Assembly: GCA_964464375.1 (NCBI GenBank)
Contig: CAYXFU010000023.1
Location: 1-55,007 of the forward strand
From: CAIOZA01 sp964464375
GTDB lineage: Bacteria > Bacteroidota > Ignavibacteria > Kapaibacteriales > UBA2268
DNA length: 55,007 nt
Reading direction: 5' to 3'
How positions within the stretch are numbered: the first letter of the stretch is position 1; each line of letters begins with the position of its first letter. A program made the position numbers and the translations under genes. Under the pieces are notes generated by a model. It saw only the letters and a program-made list of their open reading frames with translations. It ran no database searches and was not told the origin of the DNA. Positions 9,220 through 17,545 of the stretch are shown one piece after another.

Positions 9220-9957
9220 ATGGCAATTATAGAAATTAAAACCGGTCTTGATTATGAAGGATGCCTGCTTTGCGGAGAAGCACTGGTCAATTTCCACGAT
9301 CCAATTGAAATGAAATGTGCTTTCTGCGGCACTATGCACAATGCTAAAGCTCATTGCACCGAAATGCACTATGTGTGCGATACATGCCAGCATTTGTCTG
9401 CCGGAGATGTTGTTCAGACGATCTGTCTCAGATCCGATAAGACCGATCCGATGGCTCTGGCTGTAGAGATTATGAGTTCACCTGCGGTTAAGATGCACGG
9501 ACCTGAGCATCATTTCATCGTTCCGGCGGTGCTCATGACATGCATTAATAACAAGCATGGAGATTTCCCCGATTTAAAGGACAGAATTGATTTTGTCCGT
9601 AAAATCGCAGGAGAAACCGTTCCTAATTGTTCATTCGATCTGAGAACATGCGGAGCTGCAATCGGTACAGGTATTTTCCTCGAAATGCTGAACAATCATG
9701 ACGCGGCAACTGAAGATGAGTGGTCATTATCAAAAAATATCGTAGCTGATTCTTTGACAAAAATCGCCGATAGCGGCGGTCCGAGATGCTGTAAACGCGA
9801 TACATATCTGGCACTCGAAGCCTCGGTTGAATTCCTGAGCGATAAATATGCAATAGAACTGCCGACATCGCAGGCTAAATGTACATTCTCATTGAGAAAT
9901 AACTCATGCAAAAGAGAAGAATGTAATTTTTATAATATGAGTAATTCGCTGGTGTAG
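9220..9957 (+). CDS. Cysteine-rich DUF5714-like protein
   Basis: 245 residues from the ATG at 9220; an in-frame GTG at 9178 would add 14 residues of unconvincing sequence. The N-terminus has a zinc-ribbon-like cluster, CLLCGEAL then CAFCG, CTEMHYVCDTC, with two CxxC pairs plus His, and the C-terminal half has RTCGAAIGTG, GGPRCCKRDTYLALE and a final C...C pattern. This arrangement matches my memory of DUF5714, a family seen in bacteria and methanogens next to or fused to radical-SAM or methyltransferase proteins. The biochemical role is unknown; a metal- or cluster-binding function is inferred only from the cysteines. It stands alone between two intergenic gaps. Confidence 0.7.
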   Translation: MAIIEIKTGLDYEGCLLCGEALVNFHDPIEMKCAFCGTMHNAKAHCTEMHYVCDTCQHLSAGDVVQTICLRSDKTDPMALAVEIMSSPAVKMHGPEHHFIVPAVLMTCINNKHGDFPDLKDRIDFVRKIAGETVPNCSFDLRTCGAAIGTGIFLEMLNNHDAATEDEWSLSKNIVADSLTKIADSGGPRCCKRDTYLALEASVEFLSDKYAIELPTSQAKCTFSLRNNSCKREECNFYNMSNSLV

Positions 9958-10035
9958 ATAAAGGTGATTTGACATTCTTAACTACGAGAAGTATCAAGAA
10001 GTGAATTGTTAACAAAGGAATTCCAAAATTGAATT

Positions 10036-10674
10036 CTATCTCACGTTTTCTTTTATAAATTCTGTTGGGTTGTAATAATAATATTCTAATTCCTGCTTTG
10101 TCATTGTCAGCCAGCTTGCGCATCCATAGTCATCGAATGATTTGCGGATTTCCAGATGCAGATGGTCGTAATTACCTTTGAACTCCTTTGATTCCGATTT
10201 TGTCAGAACTCTGGCTAATCTTGTATTTTCATCAACGTCCTGACCAGTAACGACAGTAATATCCTCAATATGTTTATAAGAAGTATAAATATAAGTTCCA
10301 TCCTTGAGCTTATGTCTAACCACGACAGTCTTGAATGGATTTCCCAGATGAATTGAGCAGACAATACCTTTCGCCATTGAGTAAACATCGACATCACCTT
10401 TGTACTTAGCCGGCATACAATCAATAGCTGTGTGAATATGCCCGGATTTATATGAAGCTCGTGGTGAGCCGAAAGTACTGATTGTACGCATCAGTTTGGT
10501 ATTCTTTCTGTCGGCTACATCGAATGGAAGGAACCAATCATCGGCTGTCGCTTTTGGTTCAGTGCTGATGTAGAATTGATGCCAGCGCTCCTTGTCGGCA
10601 TCGATAAAGCTTTCAGCATAAACGATTCCGATTAAGAGAATAAAAAGGAGGAAAATGAGGTTAGAAGATTTCAT
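10036..10674 (-). CDS. Secreted M23-family (LytM-like) metallopeptidase
   Basis: 212 residues with a signal peptide (MKSSNLIFLLFILLIGIVYA). The zinc site of M23 peptidases is readable: His81-x3-Asp85 in HTAID, His135 in YKHIED and His171-x-His173 in DHLHLE. M23 enzymes usually cut peptide cross-links in peptidoglycan; some members are inactive regulators of amidases, but here the metal-binding set is intact. Only one domain is present, without LysM or coiled-coil targeting. Downstream on the plus strand is the DUF5714 gene in convergent orientation. The substrate is inferred from the family. Confidence 0.82.
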   Translation of the reverse strand: MKSSNLIFLLFILLIGIVYAESFIDADKERWHQFYISTEPKATADDWFLPFDVADRKNTKLMRTISTFGSPRASYKSGHIHTAIDCMPAKYKGDVDVYSMAKGIVCSIHLGNPFKTVVVRHKLKDGTYIYTSYKHIEDITVVTGQDVDENTRLARVLTKSESKEFKGNYDHLHLEIRKSFDDYGCASWLTMTKQELEYYYYNPTEFIKENVR

Positions 10675-10728
10675 AGTTTATTCGAAGACACCGAAGAAAT
10701 TTAATAAAATACATATTTGCATTACAAT

Positions 10729-10792
10729 ATCTCGTAGAGATTAAATATTGGTAGAAAGACCAACCTAAAAAGGTAACTTACCTCGTAGAGGT
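10729..10792 (-). repeat. REP doublet left of the transposase gene
   Basis: ATCTCGTAGAGAT (10729-10741) and ACCTCGTAGAGGT (10780-10792) are 5-bp stems around a 3-nt loop, with starts 51 nt apart. Read on the minus strand the loop is TAC and the spacer ends TTTCTACCAATATTTA immediately before the second palindrome. They lie just downstream of the transposase gene, in the opposite orientation to the three copies upstream of it (11295-11408). Confidence 0.8.
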
Positions 10793-10807
10793 TATATATT
10801 ATCAGTT

Positions 10808-11269
10808 TCATTCGATTTCATCAAAAATATATTTTTCATCATATTTAATCTCAAAATTTTTCAATAATATAATATATTCTTCTCGAAATGTTCTTTGTTT
10901 ATGATGCTTCTTTTGATTCTCAATGTATTTATAAACTTGATCTATCTGTGATTTTGAATACGAAAAAGCACCATAACCAGTCTGCCATTCAAATTTTCCT
11001 TTAATCCATTTATTCGAATTGATAAATAGAGATGAACATCGTTTTATCTCCTTCACAAATGAAGATAAGGAATTGTCAGGATTGAGCCCAAGTAATAAGT
11101 GAAAATGATCAGGCATTCCATTGATGATGAATAATTTATTACCTTTGTTCTTGATAATTCCTGTGATGTATTTGAATAACTCTTCTTGATTTTGTGATGG
11201 TATGATATTTTGTCTTCCTTTAACCGCGAAGATAACATGAATGAACAGCTGTGTGAATGTATTTGCCAT
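10808..11269 (-). CDS. REP-associated tyrosine transposase (Y1 / IS200-like)
   Basis: 153 residues, the usual size of Y1 HUH transposases. The HUH metal motif is His55-Phe-His57 in MPDHFHLLL; the family motif FEWQTGYGAFSYS is at about 94-106; the likely nucleophile is Tyr115 in YIENQKKHH. The family cuts and joins single-stranded DNA at hairpins. Small palindromes flank the gene in inverted orientation (two downstream, three upstream) with no classic IS left and right ends or tnpB, which favours a domesticated RAYT acting on REP sequences over an IS200 element. The reading frame and motifs are intact, so it may be active. Confidence 0.85.
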   Translation of the reverse strand: MANTFTQLFIHVIFAVKGRQNIIPSQNQEELFKYITGIIKNKGNKLFIINGMPDHFHLLLGLNPDNSLSSFVKEIKRCSSLFINSNKWIKGKFEWQTGYGAFSYSKSQIDQVYKYIENQKKHHKQRTFREEYIILLKNFEIKYDEKYIFDEIE

Positions 11270-11294
11270 ATACCTATCCCCTCATAAATATATA

Positions 11295-11408
11295 ATCGCT
11301 ACGCGATAACTAGTTTAATTAAGAATATATAACTACCATTATTTAATCGCTACGCGATAAATTCTATTCAGAAATCCACTTTCTAAAAATATTTAATTGC
11401 TACATGAT
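11295..11408 (+). repeat. Array of three REP palindromes, 50-51 nt period
   Basis: ATCGCTACGCGAT at 11295-11307 and 11346-11358, and a degenerate ATTGCTACATGAT at 11396-11408. Starts are 51 and 50 nt apart. The bases just before the second and third copies (CTACCATTATTTA, TTTCTAAAAATATTTA) match the spacer end of the doublet at 10729-10792, so the whole 51-nt unit, not just the palindrome, is repeated. Consensus: A(T/C)C(G/T)C-TAC-G(C/A)G(A/G)T. It lies upstream of the transposase start. Confidence 0.8.
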
Positions 11409-11493
11409 ATAATACATTCAGATCAAATTATTTGTCTAATAAAATTATGAATAAAGACATAATACTCAAATCTAATACATAAGTTAGATTGCT

Positions 11494-12711
11494 TTATTTC
11501 ACCGTTACATACAAAAAACTTCTTTTCCCGTATTTAATCAATTTCTTCTCCGAAAAATCTGCTTTGGCATAGGGATCGGCAACTTTTTCTCCGTCGAGTG
11601 TAACTGCTCCCTGATCCAGCATCCTGCGTGCTTCCTTCTTGGATGGAGATAATCCTGAAGCTACAAGAACATCGATAACTAATTGTTCGGAGGATCCCAT
11701 TTCGAGAATAACCTCTTCTATTTCATCGGGAATGTCTTTTTTGACAAAAATACGTTCGAATTCCTCGAATGCTCCCTGAGCTGATGTTTCATCGTGATAG
11801 AGAGCAACAACTGCCATAGCGGTTTTGACTTTTGCATTGCGCGGATGAATTGTGCCATCTGCCAAGCCTGCTTTCATAGCCAAAACCTCGTCGAGTGGAG
11901 CAAATGCACCATATTGCAGATATCGTGTGATCAGTTCATCCGAAATGGACATAACCTTGCCGAACATCTCGCGTGGGGACTCGGTAATACCTATATAATT
12001 ATTGAGTGACTTGCTCATCTTTTCGATGCCGTCGGTTCCTTCGAGTATCGGCATTGTGAGTATGCACTGAGGTTCCTTGTCATAGGCTTTCTGAATTTCG
12101 CGTCCGACTAGAAGGTTGAACTTCTGATCAGTTCCACCCAACTCAACATCAGAATCTATAAAGACTGAATCAATCGCCTGAGCCAGTGGATAGAGCAGTT
12201 CATGCATGCTGATCGGTACACCGGCAGAGAATCTCTTTGTAAAATCGTCACGTTCCAGAAGCTGAGCCACAGTGTATTTTGAGGCTAACTTTATAACATC
12301 CATAAATGTCATAGTTCCAAGCCATTCTGAGTTATAACGAACATCGAGACTGTTTGCCGACAGAATGTGTGTTGCCTGATCAAGATATGTTTTACCGTTA
12401 ATTCTGGTTTCTTCAATTGTCAGAGGTGGTCTGGTCTTGTTCTTACCGGACGGATCGCCTATCATTGCAGTAAAGTCACCTATAATTAGAACAGCTTTAT
12501 GACCAATATCCTGAAATTGACGCATTTTTCGCAGAACGACTGCATGACCGATATGCAGATCGGGTTTGCTTGGATCGCATCCGAGCTTTATTACGAGTTG
12601 CTTATTTGTTTTAATTGATCTCTCGAGCTTATGAACCAGCTCTTCCTCGGGAAGTAATTCGATGACACCCGAGCGGATTAAATCCATCTGTTCGTTGATT
12701 GAGGGAAACAT
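11494..12711 (-). CDS. tyrS: Tyrosyl-tRNA synthetase
   Basis: 405 residues. The class I signatures are HIGH at residues 53-56 (after GCDPSKPDL) and KMSKS in the IEKMSKSLNNY loop. The GGTDQKFN tyrosine-site motif is present, and the last about 60 residues form an S4 RNA-binding domain (DQGAVTLDGEKV). It charges tRNA-Tyr with tyrosine in the cytoplasm. The GCDPSKPDLHIGH form marks the TyrS/TyrZ branch of slightly over 400 residues. It starts 45 nt after the stop of the response-regulator gene on the same strand, so the two may be co-transcribed. I see no T-box leader. Confidence 0.96.
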   Translation of the reverse strand: MFPSINEQMDLIRSGVIELLPEEELVHKLERSIKTNKQLVIKLGCDPSKPDLHIGHAVVLRKMRQFQDIGHKAVLIIGDFTAMIGDPSGKNKTRPPLTIEETRINGKTYLDQATHILSANSLDVRYNSEWLGTMTFMDVIKLASKYTVAQLLERDDFTKRFSAGVPISMHELLYPLAQAIDSVFIDSDVELGGTDQKFNLLVGREIQKAYDKEPQCILTMPILEGTDGIEKMSKSLNNYIGITESPREMFGKVMSISDELITRYLQYGAFAPLDEVLAMKAGLADGTIHPRNAKVKTAMAVVALYHDETSAQGAFEEFERIFVKKDIPDEIEEVILEMGSSEQLVIDVLVASGLSPSKKEARRMLDQGAVTLDGEKVADPYAKADFSEKKLIKYGKRSFLYVTVK

Positions 12712-12756
12712 AATTTATATTATTTGTTTAAAATTACAGAAAAAATGATGTCAGAA

Positions 12757-13461
12757 TTAAGCATCAGCTTCGATATTATCGTCCTGTGGAACATCGCGCA
12801 ATCTATAGCCTACACCACGAATGCTCTGAATCAATGGTTTAGTGCCGTCTTCCCGTTCAATTTTTGCTCTGAGACGTTTGATATAAACATCGATAATATT
12901 CGATTCCGGATCGAAATTGTGCTTCCATACATGCTGAGTGATTGTACTTCTGCTGAGAATGCGGTTCTTGTTCTTCAATAAATATTCGAGCAGAGAATAT
13001 TCCTTTGTGGTGAGTTCGATTTCCTTGTTAAAACGGAACCCCAAATGAGACACGGTATCAAGAACCAAATCGGCACATTTCATCTTTGTTGTTTTTTCCG
13101 GACTGGAACGTCTTAGAATTGACCTAAGGCGAGCGGCAAGCTCTTCGAAGCTGAATGGCTTCGAGAGATAATCATCAGCTCCGAGATCTAAACCCTGCAC
13201 CCTGTCCTCAGTTGTACCGCGAGCAGTCAGCATGAGTATAGGAGTTACTATACCGGCTTCTCTCAATTCACGCAGAACTGTGAAGCCATCTTTACCGGGA
13301 AGCATCACATCAAGAAGAATCGCATCGAACTCATTATTTATCGCCATTTCGAGACCGGTAACACCATCGGCGGCGGTTTCTACTATATATCTTTCTTCTT
13401 CCAAACCATGCTTAATGAAGCTGGCTACTTTTCTTTCGTCCTCAACCACTAGTATTTTCAT
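12757..13461 (-). CDS. OmpR/PhoB-family response regulator, orphan
   Basis: 234 residues from the ATG at 13461, where MKILVVEDE begins the receiver domain and GAGGA sits five bases upstream; the frame extends 16 codons further but that part is not receiver-like. The receiver has the acidic pair Glu7-Asp8, the phospho-acceptor Asp51 in LLDVMLPG and the Lys of LSKPF. A winged-helix DNA-binding domain fills the C-terminal half and ends RGVGYRL. It resembles CusR/MprA-type regulators. No histidine kinase is encoded nearby, so the partner is elsewhere. tyrS follows 45 nt downstream. Confidence 0.92.
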   Translation of the reverse strand: MKILVVEDERKVASFIKHGLEEERYIVETAADGVTGLEMAINNEFDAILLDVMLPGKDGFTVLRELREAGIVTPILMLTARGTTEDRVQGLDLGADDYLSKPFSFEELAARLRSILRRSSPEKTTKMKCADLVLDTVSHLGFRFNKEIELTTKEYSLLEYLLKNKNRILSRSTITQHVWKHNFDPESNIIDVYIKRLRAKIEREDGTKPLIQSIRGVGYRLRDVPQDDNIEADA

Positions 13462-13629
13462 AACTGTCCTCGGGAAATAATTACAAATGTAATATGACAA
13501 AGACTGCAATTAAATGAATTTATTATTAATAAACAATGAATAAATAATGATAAGTGAATCTTTAGTTCTTCTATCATCTTTTTATTTGCTAATATTGAGT
13601 AAAATAATTCTTTTAAATATAAATTACTC

Positions 13630-14892
13630 TTAGTTGCAGTCGCCAATTTTTTTAATATTCTTATCGTACTGCCAGAGATTCTTAGTGCCGCTTCCCTTGG
13701 CAAGGCCAAAGAAATTAAAATTAAAACCGACTGCTCCAATAAAAGAAGCATCTACTGTCAAACATGTCTTGACGCCTGCTGTAAAAGAGCCTCCAACAAG
13801 AAAAGCAGTTTGTATATAAGGTACGACCGTTTCATCAAAAATATCCAGTTCCAGTCTGGGGAATGCAATCCCAAAGTTAATCCCAGCCGCCACTGATGTT
13901 GCGACCCAGTTTGAGTCTTTCAGATAATCAAAATTATAAGGTCCGGCAGAGGCTGTTACTCCAACATCTGTGCCATCATAAGTAATACCTGCTATTGAAT
14001 TATATTTGAATTTTGTTTTCAGAAATGCAGAAGCGTCTATCGAAGCCATTTTTGTATTGATCACTAAAAGCAATTTCAAATTTAAAGTAACAGGTATACC
14101 ATAGAAAATATAAGGGACTTTTATCAAGGTAAATGGTATTTCGATGGGTCCCAGTAAATCGGAAGATGAAGCAATTGCAGTAATGCCAACTGTGCATTCA
14201 CCTTCGATATTTGAATTAGTACATTTGAATTCCCTTAATTGGCTGTTTTGGAATTTAATCTTACCTTCATTTTTCATATTTTGTAAATAACCTTCGAAGC
14301 TATACTTGACCTTGGTAAATTTATTAATCTCTCGTGTTACTTCTATTGAAGTTTCAAGTTTTTCATTTTTCATGTTCATTTTGATTTCACATTCCAAACT
14401 ATTTGGCATTGGAAATTTTACTTCAAATGTTGTATCTGTTACTTTTGTGACTTGCGGAGCTTTTGTATCGACTCGAATCGACGAAATAAGTTCTTTGGTC
14501 CATTTCAAATTTTGTTTCCAGCTAATCTCACCGTCGGAAATGGCTTCATTCAAAGTGCAGCTGGTAGTCTGCACCTGAATTTTTCCGCTGGAACTAGTCA
14601 CGCTTGCAACTTTTTTTAATGCTTTTCCATAAATGAAAACAATACTTCCAGCCTTTAACTTACTTGCATTTGTGGCAGTCTCTTTAAAGGTTATAGTGGT
14701 ATATTTGTCATCATTTTGAAATACGTCGGATTCTGTGAACTGGATTGTATTCGGAGTCCAGATCACATTGACATAAGATGTATCTTTGCTCGTATTGGTA
14801 TTTGGTGGCTGTGTAGGATTATCATCACTGCACGAACTTAAAAAAAAAATTGCAATGATTGATATGCACGTCATTTTGAATAAAGTCTTCAT
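13630..14892 (-). CDS. Lipoprotein of unknown function
   Basis: 420 residues from the ATG at 14892, supported by GGGAG upstream and a lipoprotein signal (MKTLFKMTCISIIAIFFLSSC, lipobox LSSC). A Thr/Pro/Asn-rich linker follows, DNPTQPPNTNTS, common in lipoproteins of this phylum. The remainder is beta-rich, with alternating hydrophobic strands in the middle (YIFYGIPVTLNLKLLLVINT) and a Gly-rich C-terminal segment (AFLVGGSFTAGVKTCLTVDA, GAVGFNFNFFGLAKG). I recognise no named domain. It is AT-rich relative to tyrS and stands alone, with a gap of about 1 kb upstream. Confidence 0.7.
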   Translation of the reverse strand: MKTLFKMTCISIIAIFFLSSCSDDNPTQPPNTNTSKDTSYVNVIWTPNTIQFTESDVFQNDDKYTTITFKETATNASKLKAGSIVFIYGKALKKVASVTSSSGKIQVQTTSCTLNEAISDGEISWKQNLKWTKELISSIRVDTKAPQVTKVTDTTFEVKFPMPNSLECEIKMNMKNEKLETSIEVTREINKFTKVKYSFEGYLQNMKNEGKIKFQNSQLREFKCTNSNIEGECTVGITAIASSSDLLGPIEIPFTLIKVPYIFYGIPVTLNLKLLLVINTKMASIDASAFLKTKFKYNSIAGITYDGTDVGVTASAGPYNFDYLKDSNWVATSVAAGINFGIAFPRLELDIFDETVVPYIQTAFLVGGSFTAGVKTCLTVDASFIGAVGFNFNFFGLAKGSGTKNLWQYDKNIKKIGDCN

Positions 14893-15080
14893 AGAATCTC
14901 CCAAAAAAAAATAAAAAAATGCTCTTAAAATCACAATTTATTAAAAAAATGGTAGGTTCTTAAATTTCACTAATGTTAAAGTAAGACCTAGGAGAACAAG
15001 AACTTTAAAACATCTTTAAATTAGACAAATAAATATTAATTACCAAATAAAAATATCATTACAAGACTCAATATTAATTT

Positions 15081-15215
15081 TTATAATTCATTCAATAATC
15101 TGACAATATCTAATTTCAAAACAATCGAATTATCAATATTTATAACATCTTTAACATTTCCGCCAAATCTGGCATTTTCGAGCTTTGCATAGTTGTTCGG
15201 TGAGATATTAGCAAT
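15081..15215 (-). pseudogene. Possible CheW C-terminal relic
   Basis: A 44-codon open stretch bounded by stops has no usable start but reads like the end of a CheW-type chemotaxis coupling domain: a P-x(n)-FGGNVKDVINIDNSIVLKL segment followed by DIVRLLNEL and a stop, parallel to the ...GVA..DG.-LLDI-.LL ending of CheW. The rest of the domain is not found upstream in any frame. The call depends on pattern similarity over a short piece, so it is tentative. Confidence 0.35.
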
Positions 15216-15218
15216 TTA

Positions 15219-15941
15219 GGATAAATTTTTGAAAATAAAAAAGAGGGAATTTGGATAAAACTTAGGGAAAGTATTAATGGAATAATATGATGAAGAAGAG
15301 AAATGAAAATATACTACTTACGAAAAACTTAATTCTATTTATCTAGCCTTTGTCGCTGCGAAACAACTAAAAGGACATCAACCAGATTAGTTAATTCTGA
15401 AAAGTATTATTAATAGGTGTAAGGATCATCAGGGAATCTGTTTCTACTAAGGTCAAAAAAGAAAACACAAATAGGGTTCGAAATGGATAAAATCTATTTT
15501 TTTTCTCTCTTCCTCGAGGAATGGTCGAGGTAGAAGACAAAGAGGTATCCAAAATTTTGATAACTATTTCCTCACAAAATCAGGATTGATCTCCAGACTA
15601 ATCAGAAGATACCAGTACTTCTTAAATGTAATTTGTTGAAAAAGGATACAAAAAGAAATACTATTTTTAGCAAATGAAGTGATATATTTCTATATTTGTT
15701 TGAATTTATTGTTGATATTTAGTTCAGTTTTTAATTTAAATGGGAATAGTAAGATCAATAAATAATGTTCCAATACGAATAACCAAAAAGTTTTATAGTC
15801 TCTTTAGTCCAGCCTTTTTGATGCATCGATAACTTTTTTGGATTTTTTTTTAAATTTCCACTTTTTACATTTCTTTGACAAATCCATGACATATAGCATT
15901 TTCTACTTTAATAATTTTGAACTGGTTATTATGGAGTGAAA
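15219..15941. other. Gene-poor AT-rich stretch
   Basis: With 14893-15080 this forms a gap of about 1 kb. All six frames are broken by frequent stops. It contains poly-T runs and a small inverted repeat around CTCGAGG...CCTCGAGG-like bases (about 15512-15530). The ATGGAG in front of 15942 is the ribosome-binding site of the next gene. I see no RNA gene or mobile-element end here. Confidence 0.5.
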
Positions 15942-16538
15942 ATGGAATTGTCCTTCTTTATTGAAATTATTGAACAGATGAGCAGAAATTTCTTCAGCCA
16001 ATTCTGTCATCAGGATCCTGATCTTCTGATCAGTATTTCCGGACACTATGTTTATCTTTGTCCCCGCTGTCTAGGTCTTCATATAGGTTTCTTTCTGACC
16101 GGATTATTTTTTTTACTTTATAAAAAGAATGTTGTAATCAAATCAAATCAACTTAAAGTATTGATACTTCTTATTTCATTAACAATGTTTCATTGGCTGG
16201 CAGCTAATCTTGGTATTATTCCTGATACTGAATGGGTAAGGATTATTACAGGATCAATTTCCGGCTCTGCTTTTTATATGTTTTTTGCATTCATGAGGAA
16301 TGAATTCATCAGTTCTCGAATACAACCGGGTGAATTCACCTTTGGCAGAAGAGAGACAGCCTTCATACTGTTAATAGTGATTTCTGTGTATGGCTTAATA
16401 CTAAGTAAAAGCAGATTGGCAATTTCTTTAGTAGCTATGATTGCCTTGATCTCAAATTTGTATCAATTAATCACATTTTTTGCAAAATACCTATTTATTA
16501 AACTTTTTATAATTTTCCCTAAAATGAGGATGCCATGA
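15942..16538 (+). CDS. DUF2085 membrane protein
   Basis: 198 residues. The ATG at 15942 is preferred over an in-frame GTG six bases earlier because GGAG is spaced correctly for it. The DUF2085 signature is present: a Cys-His pair (FCHQ, about 22-23) followed by LCPRCLGLHIG (Cys41, Cys44), the family's C-H...C-x2-C-x-G pattern, and then four to five hydrophobic helices. The conserved Cys/His suggest a metal or redox site near the membrane surface, but the biological role of DUF2085 is unknown. It overlaps the following lipoprotein gene by 4 nt (ATGA). Confidence 0.78.
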   Translation: MELSFFIEIIEQMSRNFFSQFCHQDPDLLISISGHYVYLCPRCLGLHIGFFLTGLFFLLYKKNVVIKSNQLKVLILLISLTMFHWLAANLGIIPDTEWVRIITGSISGSAFYMFFAFMRNEFISSRIQPGEFTFGRRETAFILLIVISVYGLILSKSRLAISLVAMIALISNLYQLITFFAKYLFIKLFIIFPKMRMP

Positions 16539-17353
16539 ATAGGCAAATTGAACTATCGTACACTGAAATTTTATTTTTCATAATTTCAATTGCATTTATT
16601 TTTGCGTGTGGACCTTTGCCTGTTACAAAAACTTATACTGCAATCTCACCAGAAATTAGTGCCAGTAGTCTTGGTGCAGGACAAGTGTCATTTGGGGGTT
16701 CATATACAAAAGGTGAAAATTCATATTTAACCGGCGAATATTTGGGGAGCAACACTCAAACCGCAATAAAAGCATTTGACTATTATAATGGAAACGCCAG
16801 AGTTGGTATAGTAAATGGGTTAGACTTTGGAATTGATTATTCGTATAAAAGCAAATCAAAAAATGATTTAGCCGATTTATATACAAATAATTATAATTTG
16901 GGGTATGATTATACCAATAAAAATTCATTATCTGAGGATTATCAATCGCTGTGGTTAAATTTAAAATTTCAATTGACGAATAAGGATTTGAAGCGTGGAA
17001 GAGTTATTTTTACAATAGGATTTACTCAGGGTTTTGGTTATGGTTACACAGCCAAAAATAATATGGTCAGCATCACTTCACTCCCGTTATGCCTCGGTTT
17101 CCCTATTAATTCTACCGATCTCTTTCAAATAACCAATAAATTGGAATATGTTGATTATTCTGATGATTCATATATAAGATCAACTTTTGGTCTTGGTGCG
17201 GATATCGCACTTCTTAGAGAAGAAAAGGATATATTTATTCTCAAATTAAAACCTAGATTTGGCTTCATTAAAGATTTTGCTGACAATAACAACTCTTCAA
17301 GCTGGTACTGTAATATTGGATTTTCAATTGATTTAAAAGATCTGCAACCTTAA
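16535..17353 (+). CDS. Lipoprotein, predicted beta-barrel-like envelope protein
   Basis: 272 residues. The N-terminus is long for a lipoprotein signal (hydrophobic segment from about 11) but ends in FIFACG, a plausible lipobox. The mature part is a chain of amphipathic strands, e.g. GQVSFGGSYTKGE, ARVGIVNGLDFGIDYSYKS, RGRVIFTIGFTQGFGYGY and DIFILKLKPRFGFIKD, ending CNIGFSIDLKDLQP, which resembles small outer-membrane barrel proteins. The start overlaps the DUF2085 stop by 4 nt, so the pair is one transcription unit closed by the terminator at 17433. No function can be named. Confidence 0.65.
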   Translation: MNRQIELSYTEILFFIISIAFIFACGPLPVTKTYTAISPEISASSLGAGQVSFGGSYTKGENSYLTGEYLGSNTQTAIKAFDYYNGNARVGIVNGLDFGIDYSYKSKSKNDLADLYTNNYNLGYDYTNKNSLSEDYQSLWLNLKFQLTNKDLKRGRVIFTIGFTQGFGYGYTAKNNMVSITSLPLCLGFPINSTDLFQITNKLEYVDYSDDSYIRSTFGLGADIALLREEKDIFILKLKPRFGFIKDFADNNNSSSWYCNIGFSIDLKDLQP

Positions 17354-17432
17354 GATTATGATTAGAAGATAAATTTGTTCTCATGAATAATTTAACTAAG
17401 ATTCCTGAGACACAAACAGAAAGCATTTTTCT

Positions 17433-17462
17433 ACCTGATTGGGCTATCTAATCAGGTTTTTT
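17433..17462 (+). terminator. Intrinsic terminator after the DUF2085/lipoprotein pair
   Basis: ACCTGATT, a nine-base loop and AATCAGGT form an 8-bp stem followed by a T run. It lies about 80 nt after the stop at 17353 and before the sugar-dehydrogenase gene. Confidence 0.8.
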
Positions 17463-17545
17463 ATTGAATATTGATAATAACTTTTGCAAGCTGAGATTTT
17501 ATTCGGAATTTTGTATTCTGGATTTTATATGAGATGAGGAAATTA

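Noticed and set aside
10808..11269. Complete IS200/IS605 insertion sequence
   Set aside because: No tnpB, no distinct left and right ends and no target-site pattern could be seen; the inverted sets of REP-like palindromes fit a RAYT better.
10729..11408. Regularly spaced palindromes that look like a CRISPR array
   Set aside because: The repeat is only 13 nt and itself a hairpin, the intervening sequence is partly conserved between units, there are no cas genes, and a RAYT-type transposase explains the arrangement.
11494..12756. T-box riboswitch in front of tyrS
   Set aside because: The gap to the upstream gene is only 45 nt and contains no T-box sequence or specifier-like stem.
15219..15935. 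Remnants of a transposase in the gene-poor region
   Set aside because: Short lysine/arginine-rich translations are interrupted by many stops and match no catalytic motif that I can name.
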